From: Serinibacter salmoneus
Lineage (GTDB): Bacteria > Actinomycetota > Actinomycetes > Actinomycetales > Beutenbergiaceae
NCBI RefSeq assembly: GCF_002563925.1
Contig: NZ_PDJD01000001.1
Location: forward strand, 1,308,973-1,372,972
Length of the DNA: 64,000 nucleotides
Direction of reading: 5' to 3'
Of the stretch, positions 37,458 through 48,711 are shown piece by piece; within the stretch, counting starts at the first letter, position 1; each line of letters starts with the position of its first letter. A program made the position numbers and the translations under genes. The notes below the pieces were generated by a model. The model was not told the origin of the DNA and made no database searches. It saw only the letters and a program-made list of their open reading frames with translations.

Positions 37458-38642
37458 TTGACTGACATCTTTGGTGCGCAGGAGCACACCCCGCAGGACA
37501 TGCGGCGACGATCCCGGCGACGTGACGGAGCCCGCGGGGCCCGTCGGCGTTCCATCCTGAGCTTCATCGTGATGATCGCCATCCTCGCCGGTCTGGGAGC
37601 CCTGCTCTTCTTCGTCGTGCGACCCATGCTCTCCCCGACCGTGGAGGCCACCGTGGTGGTCACCGACTACCCGGGTCCCGGTGCCGACGCGGTCGAGGTC
37701 ACCGTGCCCGACGGTGCCACGGGAGCCGACATCGGGCAGATCCTCTACGACGCCGGCGTCGTGGCCACGGTGGGTGCCTTCACCGATGCCTACACGGCGA
37801 ACTCCTCGGCCACGAGCATCCAGGCGGGCACCTACCAGCTGCTGGAGGAGATGCGTGCGGCCGACGCCGTGGCGGGGCTCCTGGACCCGGCGCGCCGGGT
37901 GGACACGCAGATCACCATCCCCGAGGGCTGGCGCTCGGATCAGACCTACCAGCGGGTGGCGGATCTGCTCGGGGTGGGACTCGAGGAGGTCCAGGCCGCG
38001 GCGAGTGACTACGAGGCGCTCGGCCTGGACGGCGCTCCCACCACCGATGAGGACGCGATCGACCCGATGGAGGGGTGGTTCTTCCCCGGCACCTACACGG
38101 TGGCGCCGGACGCCGAGGTGTCCGATGTCCTCGCCGAGATGGTGCAGCGCACGGTGACGGCGCTCGACGAGGCGGGTGTGGCGCCCGAGGACCGCCAGGA
38201 GGTGCTCACCGTGGCCTCGATCGCGGTTCGTGAGGTGCTCTCCGCCGAGGACTACGGCCGGGTGGCACGCGTCATCGAGAACCGACTCCAACCGGACAAC
38301 TCCACGGGCGCCAACACCCTGGGCATGGACTCGACGCTGCGCTACGCCTGGGATCGGGAGAACCCCGGCGAGGCCATGGATCCGCAGCTCCACAACGACA
38401 GCACGAGCGCGTACAACACCCGCAACGTCCCGGGTCTCCCGCCCACGCCCATCGGCGGCGTGGACGCCACCGCGATCCAGGCCGTGATCAATCCGCCAGA
38501 GGGCGACTGGGTCTGGTTCGTCACCCTGGACCTGTGCACCGGGGAGACCGTGTTCACCGAGTCCGAGGACGAGTTCAACCAGCTCAAGCTCGAGTTCCAG
38601 GCGTGGAACGAGCAGTACGAGGCGAACGGGAGCACGTGCTGA
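37458..38642 (+). CDS. mltG: Endolytic murein transglycosylase MltG
   Basis: 394 residues: short cytoplasmic N-terminus with a basic cluster (RRRSRRRDGARGARRR), one transmembrane helix (about 35-57), a LysM-like domain and the YceG/MltG catalytic domain. The active-site region reads ASIAVREV; E259 is at the conserved second Glu position. The later NTRNVPGLPPTPI and DWVWFVT blocks match the family. It cuts nascent glycan strands near the membrane. Start TTG 37458 after a weak GCAGGAC. It overlaps aroE by 7 bases. Confidence 0.93.
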   Translation: MTDIFGAQEHTPQDMRRRSRRRDGARGARRRSILSFIVMIAILAGLGALLFFVVRPMLSPTVEATVVVTDYPGPGADAVEVTVPDGATGADIGQILYDAGVVATVGAFTDAYTANSSATSIQAGTYQLLEEMRAADAVAGLLDPARRVDTQITIPEGWRSDQTYQRVADLLGVGLEEVQAAASDYEALGLDGAPTTDEDAIDPMEGWFFPGTYTVAPDAEVSDVLAEMVQRTVTALDEAGVAPEDRQEVLTVASIAVREVLSAEDYGRVARVIENRLQPDNSTGANTLGMDSTLRYAWDRENPGEAMDPQLHNDSTSAYNTRNVPGLPPTPIGGVDATAIQAVINPPEGDWVWFVTLDLCTGETVFTESEDEFNQLKLEFQAWNEQYEANGSTC

Positions 38643-39544
38643 CGCCAGCGGCGGGCGAGGCCACCGTGGGCGAGGGCGCGCCGCGCCGCGCCGCGGTGAT
38701 CGGAGACCCGGTCGGGCACAGCCTCTCCCCGGTGCTGCACGCCGCCGCCTATCGCACCCTGGGGTTGCCGCACACCTACGAGGCGATCCGGGTCCCGGCG
38801 GGGGAGGCGCCCCGCTTCCTGGGTGGCCTGGACGAGCAGTGGCTCGGGCTGTCGGTCACCATGCCGCACAAGCACGATGTGCTGGGTGCCGTGGACGTGG
38901 TGCAGCCGCTGGCCGAGGCGGTGGGTGCCGCCAACACCGTGCTGGTCACGGGTTCGGGTGCGGGTCGACTCCTGGTGGCCGCGAACACCGACGTCTACGG
39001 GGTGGCCGAGGCGGTGCGGGAGACCCGCGGGCTCGCCGCCCGCCTCGCCCCGACCGCGCGGGCGGTGGTGCTCGGCGCGGGCGGGACCGCCGCCGCGACT
39101 CTCGCCGCGCTCGCCGAGCTCGGCCTCACCAGCAGCGTGGTCTGTGTCCGTGACCCGGCGCGGGCCGGCGGCCTCCTGCAGGCCGCGCACCGGATGGGTG
39201 TGGAGGTGCGACTGCGCCGGTTCACCCGTGCCGCGCAGGAGATCGCCGATGCGGATGTCGTGGTGCAGACGGCGCCCGCCGGGGCGGCAGACGGGATCGC
39301 CGCCGGCCTGGGGGACGTGCTGGGCACGGCCTCGCTGCGCGCGGACCAGGTACTCCTGGACGTGGTCTACGACCCGTGGCCCACGCCGCTCGCGGCCGCA
39401 TGGCAGCACCACGGTGGCGCCGTCGCCGCCGGCTGGCTGATGCTCCTGCACCAGGCGGTCGAGCAGGTGCGCCTGATGACCGGGAGACAGGTCCGTGTCG
39501 CGCCGATGCGAGAGGCGTTGTCCACCGCACTGGCCACGCGCTGA
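38636..39544 (+). CDS. aroE: Shikimate dehydrogenase family protein
   Basis: 302 residues. Shikimate-binding S29 and S31 in GHSLSPVLH, catalytic K79 in VTMPHKH, NTDVYG motif, and NADP Rossmann loop VVLGAGGTAAAT. It reduces 3-dehydroshikimate to shikimate in aromatic amino acid synthesis. GTG 38636 overlaps mltG by 7 bases. An about 15-residue N-terminal extension precedes the domain, so a later start is possible. It is the first aro gene of a run that includes aroC and aroB. Confidence 0.93.
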   Translation: MLTPAAGEATVGEGAPRRAAVIGDPVGHSLSPVLHAAAYRTLGLPHTYEAIRVPAGEAPRFLGGLDEQWLGLSVTMPHKHDVLGAVDVVQPLAEAVGAANTVLVTGSGAGRLLVAANTDVYGVAEAVRETRGLAARLAPTARAVVLGAGGTAAATLAALAELGLTSSVVCVRDPARAGGLLQAAHRMGVEVRLRRFTRAAQEIADADVVVQTAPAGAADGIAAGLGDVLGTASLRADQVLLDVVYDPWPTPLAAAWQHHGGAVAAGWLMLLHQAVEQVRLMTGRQVRVAPMREALSTALATR

Positions 39545-39564
39545 GGCCGGTGCAGGCGACCACG

Positions 39565-40233
39565 ATGACGGCGTCGGAATCGGTCTCGGTGTCGATCATT
39601 GTGGCGGTGGCCGCTGCGGTACTGAGCGCGCTCGCCGTCTGGGTCGGTGCCGCCCGCATGGCGGGACTCGCCCACGCACGGCCGGCGCCCTGGTACCTGC
39701 GCCGCCCCTGGGCGCCCCTGCTGACCGGTGCGACCACGGGTCTCTCGGCCCTGACGGTGGTGCCGGCGCTCGGGTGGGCGGCGCTCGGCTGCCTGGTGAT
39801 CGTGGCGACCGCGGCGGCCGCCTGCCTCGTCGATCTCGCGGCGCACCGTCTTCCCGACGTGCTGGTGCTCCGGGGCTGGGTGGCCGGCATCGTGCTGGTC
39901 GCCCTCGGCTGCCTGGCCCAGCAGGACCTCGAGACCCTGCTGCGGGCCGTCGTGGCGAGCGCCGGGACCTGGTCATTGTTGGCGGCACTCGCGTGGCTCT
40001 ACCCGCCCGGCCTGGGTTTCGGCGATGTCAAGCTCGCCGGTGCCCTCGCCGTCGTCACCGGCGCGTTCTCGATCACCGCCCCGGTGCTGGCGCTCGCGCT
40101 GGCCTTCCTGACCGGTGGCGTGACCGCGCTCGTGCTGCTGGTACTCGGGCAGGCGAGCCGGGGCACGGCGATCCCGTTCGGCCCCGTCCTGCTCGCGGGA
40201 ACGCTCGCGGCCCTGACGATGCCCGTGTGGTGA
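39565..40233 (+). CDS. A24-family prepilin peptidase, peptidase domain only
   Basis: 222 residues from ATG 39565 (GTG 39550 is a possible start five codons earlier). Seven or eight hydrophobic segments with the two aspartates of type IV prepilin peptidases: D90 in [10 protein letters not shown] and D154 in GFGDVKL (GxGD). The N-terminal methyltransferase domain of PilD is absent, so this is a TadV/CpaA-like short form. It would cleave type IV or Tad pilin leader peptides at the membrane. No pilin genes lie nearby; its location between aroE and aroC is common in Micrococcales. Confidence 0.85.
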   Translation: MTASESVSVSIIVAVAAAVLSALAVWVGAARMAGLAHARPAPWYLRRPWAPLLTGATTGLSALTVVPALGWAALGCLVIVATAAAACLVDLAAHRLPDVLVLRGWVAGIVLVALGCLAQQDLETLLRAVVASAGTWSLLAALAWLYPPGLGFGDVKLAGALAVVTGAFSITAPVLALALAFLTGGVTALVLLVLGQASRGTAIPFGPVLLAGTLAALTMPVW

Positions 40234-40276
40234 ACACGCGCGGACGAGGACGGGGGAACGTGGGAGGATCGGCATC

Positions 40277-41464
40277 ATGCTCAGATGGTTGACGGCCGGT
40301 GAGTCCCATGGACCGGCGCTCGTGGCAGTGATCGAGGGTGTTCCCAGCGGGGTCGAGGTGACGACCTCGGACCTGACCGCCGCGCTGGCCCGGCGCCGCC
40401 TCGGCTACGGCCGCGGAGCGCGGATGAAGTTCGAGCAGGACCAGGTGACCCTGCTCGGGGGCGTGCGCCACGGCCGCACCCAGGGTGGTCCCGTGGCCGT
40501 CCAGATCGGCAACACCGAGTGGCCCAAGTGGGAACGGGTGATGTCCGCGGACCCGGTCGACCCGGAGGCCCTCACCGGTGCTCGCGCCGCCGCGCTCACC
40601 CGTCCGCGGCCTGGCCATGCAGATCTGGTGGGCATGACGAAGTACGCCTTCGAGGAGGCGCGGCCCGTGCTGGAGCGGGCCAGCGCGCGGGAGACCGCGG
40701 CGCGGGTGGCGCTCGGCGTGGTCGCTGCGCACCTGCTGGAGCAGATCGCCGGGGTGCGGCTGGTCTCCCACGTGGTCGGTATCGGGCCCGTGGCGGTGCC
40801 GCAGGACGCGCCGCTCCCGGGCCCTGACGACGTCGCGGCGCTGGATGCCGACCCGGTGCGATGCGCGCACCCGGAGACCTCGGCCGCCATGGTGGCCGAG
40901 ATCGACGACTGCCAGAAGGCCGGGGACACCCTGGGCGGTGTGGTCGAGGTCCTCGCCTATGGTCTGCCGCCGGGCCTGGGGTCCTACGTCCAGTCCGATC
41001 GTCGGTTGGACGCGCGCCTCGCCGGGGTGCTGATGGGGATCCAGGCGATGAAGGGCGTGGAGGTCGGGGACGGTTTCATGACCGCTCGTCGTCGAGGATC
41101 GCTCGCACACGACGAGATCGAGCGTGATCCCCACGGGGTGATCCGCCGTCGGACCAACCGCGCCGGCGGGCTGGAGGGGGGCATGACGAACGGCGAGGTG
41201 CTGCGCGTGCGCGCCGCCATGAAGCCGATCTCCACGGTGCCCCGGGCGCTGGACACGGTGGACACCACCTCGGGTGAGGCGGCGAAGGCGATCCATCAGC
41301 GCAGTGATGTGTGCGCGGTGCCGCCGGCCGCCGTCGTGGCCGAGGCCATGGTGGCGCTGGTGCTCGCCCAGGCCCTGCTGGAGAAGGTCGGGGGCGACAG
41401 CGTGCAGGAGTGTTCCCGCAACCTGCGCGGGTACCTGGAGTCCGTCCCCGAGACCATGCGATGA
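40277..41464 (+). CDS. aroC: Chorismate synthase
   Basis: 395 residues. Family signatures: [14 protein letters not shown] at the N-terminus, [16 protein letters not shown], and [17 protein letters not shown]. It converts EPSP to chorismate using reduced FMN. ATG 40277 follows GGGAGGATCGGC. The stop overlaps the start of the degenerate shikimate-kinase gene (ATGCGATGA), so the aroC product and that protein are made together. Confidence 0.98.
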   Translation: MLRWLTAGESHGPALVAVIEGVPSGVEVTTSDLTAALARRRLGYGRGARMKFEQDQVTLLGGVRHGRTQGGPVAVQIGNTEWPKWERVMSADPVDPEALTGARAAALTRPRPGHADLVGMTKYAFEEARPVLERASARETAARVALGVVAAHLLEQIAGVRLVSHVVGIGPVAVPQDAPLPGPDDVAALDADPVRCAHPETSAAMVAEIDDCQKAGDTLGGVVEVLAYGLPPGLGSYVQSDRRLDARLAGVLMGIQAMKGVEVGDGFMTARRRGSLAHDEIERDPHGVIRRRTNRAGGLEGGMTNGEVLRVRAAMKPISTVPRALDTVDTTSGEAAKAIHQRSDVCAVPPAAVVAEAMVALVLAQALLEKVGGDSVQECSRNLRGYLESVPETMR

Positions 41465-41991
41465 CGGACCTCCTGCTGGTGGGGCCGGCCGGCACCGATC
41501 TGCCCGTGGTGGCGCGGCTCGCGGCCGAGGCGCTCGGCGTGGAGTCCCTCTCCACGCAACAGGCGACGGCCGAGGCGCTGGGGACGCAGGACGTCTCCCT
41601 GGCGTATGTCACGCACGGCGCGGAGACCTTCCGCGCCACCGAGGTGCGCATCGCCCTGGACGCGTTGGTCGCTCACCGCGGGGTGGTGGACCTGGGCACC
41701 AGCCTCGTGGAGGACCAGGAGGTGGCGGCCGCGGTGCGCGAGCACGTGGGCGCCGGCACCGCGGTGCTGGTCCAGCTCACGGTCTCGCTCGCGACGGCGG
41801 CCGAGCGGCTGGCCTTCACGGCGCCACGCCCGGTGTTCCTCGGTAATCCCCGCGCGCAGTGGACCAGGCTCGCACAGCAGGCCGCGGCGCGCTACGAGGA
41901 ACTGGGCGCTGTGCCGGTGAGCACCGACCAGCGCAGCGCGGAGCAGGTCGCGCACGAGATCGTCACGCTCATCACGGAAGGACAGGTATGA
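41461..41991 (+). CDS. Shikimate kinase homologue lacking the P-loop (probable pseudokinase)
   Basis: 176 residues exactly where aroK normally lies. Global similarity to shikimate kinase is clear: [21 protein letters not shown] corresponds to the Walker A region, [19 protein letters not shown] to the shikimate-binding FR-x-x-E block, and [16 protein letters not shown] to the LID/adenine region. However, Walker A GxxGxGKS/T reads GPAGTDLPV (no Lys or Ser/Thr), the D-T-D segment reads SLSTQQ, and the Gly-rich GGG loop reads LGTSL. The frame is intact, high-GC codon use is normal, and it is coupled to both aroC and aroB (ATGA). Known family chemistry would not be expected; a structural or regulatory role is inferred. 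Confidence 0.75.
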   Translation: MTDLLLVGPAGTDLPVVARLAAEALGVESLSTQQATAEALGTQDVSLAYVTHGAETFRATEVRIALDALVAHRGVVDLGTSLVEDQEVAAAVREHVGAGTAVLVQLTVSLATAAERLAFTAPRPVFLGNPRAQWTRLAQQAAARYEELGAVPVSTDQRSAEQVAHEIVTLITEGQV

Positions 41992-43085
41992 CCCGCCGGA
42001 TCACGGTGACCGCCGAGCACACCTACGACGTCCTGATCGGATCGTCCCTGCTGGGCGAGCTCGCGCCCCTGCTCGGTGGTGACGTGCGTCGCGTGCTGAT
42101 CCTGGCTCCGCACGCTCTGGCCACCACGGCGGAGGCGATGCGGGAGGACCTGCTCGCCGGTGGCCTGGAGGCCTACATCGCGGAGGTGCCGGACGCCGAG
42201 GAGGCAAAGACCGCGCAGGTCGCGGCCTTCTGCTGGGGCGTGCTCGGGCAGGCGGACTTCACCCGCAGCGACGCGATCGTGGGGCTGGGCGGCGGTGCGA
42301 CCACCGATCTGGCCGGCTTCGTGGCCGCGACCTGGCTGCGGGGGATCCGGGTGATCCAGGTGCCCACCACGCTGCTGGCGATGGTGGATGCCGCGGTGGG
42401 CGGCAAGACGGGCATCAACACCGCGGAGGGGAAGAACCTCGTGGGCTCCTTCCATTCCCCGCGCGGGGTCCTGGCGGACCTCTCCACGTTGGAGACCCTG
42501 CCGCGCCACGACCTCGTCGCCGGGCTCGCCGAGGTCGTCAAGTGCGGGTTCATCGCCGATCCGGAGATCCTCACCCTCATCGAGAACGATCCGGACGGCG
42601 CCCGCACACCGGGCAGCGCCGTGCTCGCCGAGCTCGTGGAGCGATCGGTGGCGGTGAAGGCCAGCGTGGTCTCGCAGGACCTGCGCGAGGCCTCGCTGCG
42701 GGAGATCCTCAACTACGGGCACACGTTCGGTCACGCGATCGAATTCACGGAGCGCTTCTCCTGGCGGCACGGCGCGGCGGTGAGCGTGGGCATGGTGTAC
42801 GCGGCCGAGCTGGCGCGACTGGCCGGGCGGCTCTCGGAGGACGTGGTCGCGCGGCACCGTGCGGTGCTGGAACTCCTCGGTCTGCCCACCACCTACCGGG
42901 GCGATCGGTGGCCGCGACTGCTGGAGGCGATGCGGCGCGACAAGAAGACCCGCGGGGACATGCTGCGCTTCGTGGTGCTGGAGGATGTCGCCCGACCGAC
43001 GCGGCTCGAGGGGCCCGATCCGACTCTGCTGACGGCAGCGTACGCCGAGGTCGCGGTGGATCAAGCCAGTAGCATTGATCTCTAG
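41988..43085 (+). CDS. aroB: 3-dehydroquinate synthase
   Basis: 365 residues with NAD-binding [20 protein letters not shown], substrate/zinc motifs [30 protein letters not shown] and [11 protein letters not shown] (zinc ligands). It cyclises DAHP, the second shikimate-pathway step. ATG overlaps the upstream stop (ATGA). The TAG stop lies at the centre of a perfect 18-bp palindrome. The aroQ dehydratase often found next in actinobacteria is absent here. Confidence 0.98.
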   Translation: MTRRITVTAEHTYDVLIGSSLLGELAPLLGGDVRRVLILAPHALATTAEAMREDLLAGGLEAYIAEVPDAEEAKTAQVAAFCWGVLGQADFTRSDAIVGLGGGATTDLAGFVAATWLRGIRVIQVPTTLLAMVDAAVGGKTGINTAEGKNLVGSFHSPRGVLADLSTLETLPRHDLVAGLAEVVKCGFIADPEILTLIENDPDGARTPGSAVLAELVERSVAVKASVVSQDLREASLREILNYGHTFGHAIEFTERFSWRHGAAVSVGMVYAAELARLAGRLSEDVVARHRAVLELLGLPTTYRGDRWPRLLEAMRRDKKTRGDMLRFVVLEDVARPTRLEGPDPTLLTAAYAEVAVDQASSIDL

Positions 43086-43092
43086 AGATCAA
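43075..43092. repeat. 18-bp perfect palindrome (operator candidate) spanning the aroB stop
   Basis: TTGATCTCTAGAGATCAA is an exact palindrome, unusually AT-rich for this window. It covers the last two codons and the stop of aroB and lies 38 bases upstream of the -35 of the satD promoter. The two-fold TTGA...TCAA ends resemble operators of dimeric winged-helix regulators. With almost no loop it is unlikely to be a terminator. Confidence 0.6.
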
Positions 43093-43130
43093 GCGATAGC
43101 ATGTGATCGGACTGGATAAAGCGGTACCCC

Positions 43131-43159
43131 TTGATGTGGGGGCGGTTGGGCGGTAGTCT
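43131..43159 (+). promoter_or_regulatory. satD promoter: TTGATG -17- TAGTCT (leaderless)
   Basis: -35 TTGATG at 43131-43136, 17-base spacer, -10 TAGTCT at 43154-43159, then seven bases to ATG 43167. This is the best complete -35/-10 pair in the window and predicts a leaderless mRNA. Confidence 0.7.
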
Positions 43160-43166
43160 CCTCCTC

Positions 43167-43733
43167 ATGTGGGTGATCACGGCGGATCAGATCGGTTCGC
43201 GCCGGGGGAGCGACCTGGTGCCGGCGGCCCTGGACCTCCTCGACGCCGTGCCCACCACACTGCCCTTCACCCGCACCGTCGGGGACGAGCTCCAAGGCGT
43301 GGTGCCGACGGCGGCCGATGCGCTGCGCGCCACGCTGGTGCTGGTGCGTGACGGCCGGTGGAGCGTCGGTATCGGGGGTGGCGAGGTCCGACTGGCGGGG
43401 GAGTCGCGTGCCAGCGACGGTCCGGCCTTCGTGCGCGCTCGCGCCGCCGTCGAGCGCGCCAAGGGGCGCAGGCCCCCGGTGCCCGTCGCGCTCGAGGACC
43501 CCCGGTCCGGCCGGCTCGAACCGCTCCTTCACCTGCTGGCAGCCGTGGTCGGTGAGCGCAGCGAGGCGAGCTGGCGGGTCGTCGATCTCCTGGAGACCGG
43601 CGCGACCGGGGTGGATGTGGCGAAGGCGCTGGACATCACCCCGCAGGCCGTCTCCTGGCACCGTCGTGCGTCCCTGTGGGACACCGAGGTCCGGGCACGG
43701 CACGCGCTCGCGGAACTCATGGACGCGGCGTGA
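43167..43733 (+). CDS. SatD-family protein with C-terminal helix-turn-helix
   Basis: 188 residues. The N-terminus WVITADQIGSRRG and the block RTVGDELQGVVPTA followed by WSVGIGGGEVRL match the SatD family (named after a gene of the Streptococcus mutans acid-tolerance sat locus); biochemical function unknown. Residues about 148-170 (GVDVAKALDITPQAVSWHRR) form a probable helix-turn-helix, so it may bind DNA, possibly the palindrome upstream. ATG 43167 is fixed by the promoter geometry; earlier starts would lie within the promoter. A membrane protein gene follows 24 bases later, as is usual for SatD. Confidence 0.75.
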   Translation: MWVITADQIGSRRGSDLVPAALDLLDAVPTTLPFTRTVGDELQGVVPTAADALRATLVLVRDGRWSVGIGGGEVRLAGESRASDGPAFVRARAAVERAKGRRPPVPVALEDPRSGRLEPLLHLLAAVVGERSEASWRVVDLLETGATGVDVAKALDITPQAVSWHRRASLWDTEVRARHALAELMDAA

Positions 43734-43757
43734 CGGCCCTGATGCGAGGATGACGCC

Positions 43758-44186
43758 GTGACCGACACGCCTCTCCTCCTCGGCCTCGTCGCCGCGATCA
43801 GCCTGGCGATCTCCGCCGCCGGTGGCTCGGTCCTGGTCTCGGCGCTGCTGCGCTTCGCCGACTCCCGCGAGCAGCGGGCCGCGACCGGCGCTGCGGCCCG
43901 TGCGCTGCGAGGTGGTACCACGATCGGGGTCCTGGAGCGCATCGCCGTGACCGGTACCATCCTGCTCGGGCACCCGGAGGGTGTGGCCGTGGTCGTCGCC
44001 GTCAAGGGCCTGGGGCGGCTGCCGGAACTCGCGGGCAAGCGAGCCGACGCCTCGGGAACCGGGGAGGCGGCCGACCTCGCCGCGGCCATCTCGGAGCGCT
44101 TCCTCATCGGGACCCTGGCCTCGCTGCTGTGGGCGACGGCCCTGGGCGCGCTGGGTCGCTGGGGTCTGAACCTGCTCGGCGGGTAA
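43758..44186 (+). CDS. SatD-associated membrane protein (C-terminal DUF3307-like)
   Basis: 142 residues with three hydrophobic segments (about 7-30, 58-85, 115-140). The blocks GVLERIAVTGTILLGHPEG, VVVAVKGLGRLPEL and ISERFLIGTLASLLWA match the conserved C-terminal half of membrane proteins paired with SatD (DUF3307-type: IG-x-LER...AKS-x-R...EY-x-IGTL-x-S). The N-terminal half of that family is missing. GTG start. Role unknown; a membrane partner for SatD is inferred. Its TAA stop begins the efp -10 TAACAT. Confidence 0.65.
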   Translation: MTDTPLLLGLVAAISLAISAAGGSVLVSALLRFADSREQRAATGAAARALRGGTTIGVLERIAVTGTILLGHPEGVAVVVAVKGLGRLPELAGKRADASGTGEAADLAAAISERFLIGTLASLLWATALGALGRWGLNLLGG

Positions 44187-44189
44187 CAT
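44184..44189 (+). promoter_or_regulatory. -10 hexamer TAACAT for efp-nusB, fused to upstream stop
   Basis: TAACAT begins with the TAA stop of the membrane protein gene. A start near 44196 gives an about 70-nt leader to efp. Confidence 0.5.
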
Positions 44190-44264
44190 GTCCCCTCGGA
44201 CCCGTGCCACCGGCGCGGATGAGGTCCATCGGACGCACTCACCAGACGAACAAGGACATCACGC

Positions 44265-44822
44265 GTGGCAACGACGAACGACCTGAAGAACGGCCTCGTC
44301 CTCAACCTCGAGGGCCAGCTCTGGAGCGTGGTGGAGTTCCAGCACGTCAAGCCTGGCAAGGGCCCGGCGTTCGTGCGCACCAAGCTGAAGAACGTGCTCT
44401 CCGGCAAGATCGTGGACAAGACGTTCAACGCCGGCCTCAAGGTCGAGACGGCCACCGTGGACAAGCGCGACATGCAGTACCTGTACAAGGACGGCGAGTC
44501 GTTCGTGTTCATGGACTCCAGTGACTTCGAGCAGTTCTATCTCAGCGAGGAGCTGGTGGGTGACTCCGCCAAGTACCTGCTGGAGAATTCCGAGGTGATC
44601 GTGGCGCTGCACGAGGGCAACCCGATCTACGTGGAACTGCCGGCCTCGGCCGTCTTCGAGATCACCTACACCGAACCGGGCATCCAGGGCGACCGCTCCA
44701 ATGCCGGGACCAAGTCCGCCACCATCGAGACCGGCGCCGAGATCCAGGTGCCGCTGTTCGTGGAGATGGGCACCAAGGTGAAGGTCGACACGCGCAGCGG
44801 CGCCTACCTCGGCCGCGCCTGA
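44265..44822 (+). CDS. efp: Translation elongation factor P
   Basis: 185 residues, three-domain EF-P (KOW-like domain I, then two OB folds). The decoding-loop lysine is K32 in KPGKGPAF; the PGKGPA loop is the type found in actinobacteria where no EpmA-type modification is expected. C-terminal signature [12 protein letters not shown]. It relieves ribosome stalling at polyproline. GTG start; nusB follows after seven bases. Confidence 0.98.
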   Translation: MATTNDLKNGLVLNLEGQLWSVVEFQHVKPGKGPAFVRTKLKNVLSGKIVDKTFNAGLKVETATVDKRDMQYLYKDGESFVFMDSSDFEQFYLSEELVGDSAKYLLENSEVIVALHEGNPIYVELPASAVFEITYTEPGIQGDRSNAGTKSATIETGAEIQVPLFVEMGTKVKVDTRSGAYLGRA

Positions 44823-44829
44823 GTCTCGC

Positions 44830-45282
44830 ATGCCGGATCGAAGCAAGGACCGCCGTCGGGCCCTGGATCTGCTCTTCGAGGTGGATCAGCGCCGGCGCGC
44901 CGGTGAGCGGGTCTCGCTCAGCGACACGCTGACCGATCGGCTCGCCGACCCCGCGGGCCTGAAGCCCCAGCGCACCTACGCCGCACAGATCGTGCTCGGA
45001 GTCGACGAGCACGCCGAGCGCATCGACGAGTTGCTGGCCACCTACTCCGCCTGGACCCTGGACCGGATGCCCGCCGTGGACCGCTCCATCCTGCGGATGG
45101 GGGTCTGGGAGTTGCTGTACAACGACGACATCCCCGACGGTGTGGCCGTGGAGCAGGCGACGAACCTGGCCTCCGAACTGTCCACCGACGAGTCCCCGGG
45201 CTACGTCAACGGCCTGCTGGGCCAGCTCCAGCGGCTGGCGCCCACCCTGCGAACAGCCGAGGCACCGCACGGCCCTGAACAC

Positions 45283-45285
<3 letters not shown>
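44830..45285 (+). CDS. nusB: Transcription antitermination/rRNA factor NusB
   Basis: 151 residues, all-helical NusB fold: RRRALDLLFEVDQR at the N-terminus (RNA binding) and WTLDRMPAVDRSILRMGVWE plus the GVAVEQATNLASELSTD block. It works with NusE/S10 in rRNA antitermination. ATG seven bases after efp. The regulator gene bldD, often found next in Streptomyces-like genomes, is absent; the pyr operon follows. The TAG stop is the first half of the pyr promoter -10. Confidence 0.96.
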
Positions 45286-46906
<1,621 letters not shown>

Positions 46907-46907
<1 letters not shown>

Positions 46908-48214
46908 TGAGCGGGTACCTGATCGCCGGCGCCGACGTGCTCGGCGAGGGCGCGGACGACGTCCTGATCCAGGGTGAGACGATCACCGCCCGCGGGGCCG
47001 CCGCCCGCGAGCGCGCCGCAGCGGAGGCGGACATCGAGACCATCGATGCCGACGGCCTCGTGCTGCTGCCGGGCCTCGTGGACCTGCACACCCACCTGCG
47101 CGAACCGGGCCGGGAGGACACCGAGACCATCGCCACCGGTACCGCGGCGGCGGCCGCGGGCGGGTTCACCGCCGTGTTCGCGATGGCCAACACCTCCCCG
47201 GTCGCCGACACCGCCGGCGTGGTGGAGCAGGTGTGGCGGATCGGCCGCGACGCCGCGATGGCGGACGTGCACCCGGTGGGCGCCGTGACCGTGGGCCTGG
47301 CGGGGGAGCGGCTGGCCGAACTCGGCGCGATGGCCTCCTCCGCGGCCCGGGTGCGGGTCTTCTCCGACGACGGGATCTGCGTGTGGGACCCGGTGCTGAT
47401 GCGCCGGGCGCTGGAGTACACCAAGGCGTTCGACGGCGTGGTCGCCCAGCACGCGCAGGAGCCGCGGCTGACCGTGGGCGCCCAGATGCACGAGGGCGAC
47501 GTCTCCGCCCAGATCGGCCTGGCCGGCTGGCCCGCCGTCGCGGAGGAGTCGATCATCGCTCGGGACGTGCTGCTCGCCGAGCACGTGGGCGGCCGGCTGC
47601 ACGTGCAGCACCTCTCGACCGCCGGTTCGGTCGAGATCATCCGGTGGGCCAAGGCCCGCGGGATCGGCGTGACCGCGGAGGTCACGCCGCACCACCTGCT
47701 GCTCACCGACGAGCTCGCGCGCAGTTACGACCCGGTGTACAAGGTGAACCCGCCGCTGCGCACCCAGCGTGACGTCGAGGCGGTCCGGGCGGGTCTGGCG
47801 GACGGCACGATCGACATCGTGGCCACCGATCATGCCCCGCATGCCGGGCAGGACAAGGACTGCGAGTGGGCCGCGGCCTCCTTCGGGATGACCGGCCTGG
47901 AGACCGCCCTCTCGGTGGTGCAGCAGGTCATGGTCGAGACCGGCATCCTCACCTGGGCCGACGTCGCCCGAGTGATGTCCCACACGCCAGCGCGGATCGG
48001 GAGGGTCGAGGACCAGGGTCGAGAGGTGGCTGCCGGTGAGCCGGCGAACCTCACGCTCGTGGATCCCGCCGCCCGTCGGGTGGTCACGCCCGCCGAGCAC
48101 GTCAGCCGCAGCCGCAACTCGCCCTACCGGGGCCTGGAACTGCCCGGCGCGGTGCGCTGGACCTTCCTGCGTGGCCGGGCCACGGTCCGCGACGGTGTGG
48201 TGGCCGCCGCGTGA
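46907..48214 (+). CDS. pyrC: Dihydroorotase
   Basis: 435 residues, amidohydrolase TIM barrel. Zinc ligands in [10 protein letters not shown] (HxH), the VQHLSTAGS and DHAPHA motifs; class I type. It cyclises carbamoyl-aspartate to dihydroorotate. It is coupled to pyrB by a TGATG overlap and to the next gene by GTGA. Confidence 0.97.
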
Positions 48215-48711
48215 GCCGCTGGGTCGGGGTCGCCATCGTCGTCGTACTCGCGCTGCTCGCGCTGGCCGCGATGTGGTGGGGCTGGCGTCGCCGCGCCGCC
48301 CGCACCGGCACCGGGCTGCAGGCCGAGCACGCCGGCGAGATCGGGGATATCTCGCTGAGCGCCGTCGGCGTGTACGTCTCCTCCACGATCGCCGGTCAGT
48401 GGCTGGAGCGGATCACCGCGGACGGTCTCGGCGCCCGCTCACCGGTGACGGTGCAGGTCGGTACCCGCGGCCTCGCGCTGCGCCGCGGTCGCGCCGGTGA
48501 CGTGGTCATCGGCGAGGACGACCTGCGCGGGGCCCGCCGGGAGGACGGCATCGCCGGGAAGGTCACAGGTCGCGGCGGCATCGTGGTGATCCGCTGGCGG
48601 GGCGGTGAGGTCGACGTCGACACCGGCCTGCGCCTGCGCCACCCCGACCAGGTCGACCCCCTCATCTCCGCCGTGAACACCCTCACGCACCACACGAAGG
48701 ACGCAGCATGA
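48211..48711 (+). CDS. PH-like-domain membrane protein between pyrC and carA (Rv1382 type)
   Basis: 166 residues: N-terminal transmembrane helix (about 5-26) followed by a WGWRRRAA stop-transfer cluster and a beta-rich domain ([23 protein letters not shown] ... [14 protein letters not shown]), as in the Rv1382-like proteins that occupy this exact place in actinobacterial pyr operons. Function unknown. Coupled at both ends (GTGA with pyrC, ATGA with carA), which suggests a fixed role in or stoichiometry with the pathway, though none has been shown. Confidence 0.8.
   Translation: MSRWVGVAIVVVLALLALAAMWWGWRRRAARTGTGLQAEHAGEIGDISLSAVGVYVSSTIAGQWLERITADGLGARSPVTVQVGTRGLALRRGRAGDVVIGEDDLRGARREDGIAGKVTGRGGIVVIRWRGGEVDVDTGLRLRHPDQVDPLISAVNTLTHHTKDAA

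Noticed and set aside
38205-38240. Possible loss of the catalytic Glu in MltG (ASIAVREV)
   Set aside because: The first Glu of the usual ASIVEKE-type motif is Val, but that position is variable in actinobacteria by memory; the second Glu (E259) is retained and is the more likely catalytic residue.
41461-41991. Degenerate aroK as a frameshifted pseudogene or sequencing error
   Set aside because: The frame is continuous from the overlapping ATG to the stop, similarity to shikimate kinase is present on both sides of the altered motifs, and no frameshift would restore a P-loop.
43075-43092. aroB palindrome as a transcription terminator
   Set aside because: An 18-base palindrome with essentially no loop, AT-rich stem and no T-run does not resemble the two clear GC-rich terminators at 25117 and 33401.
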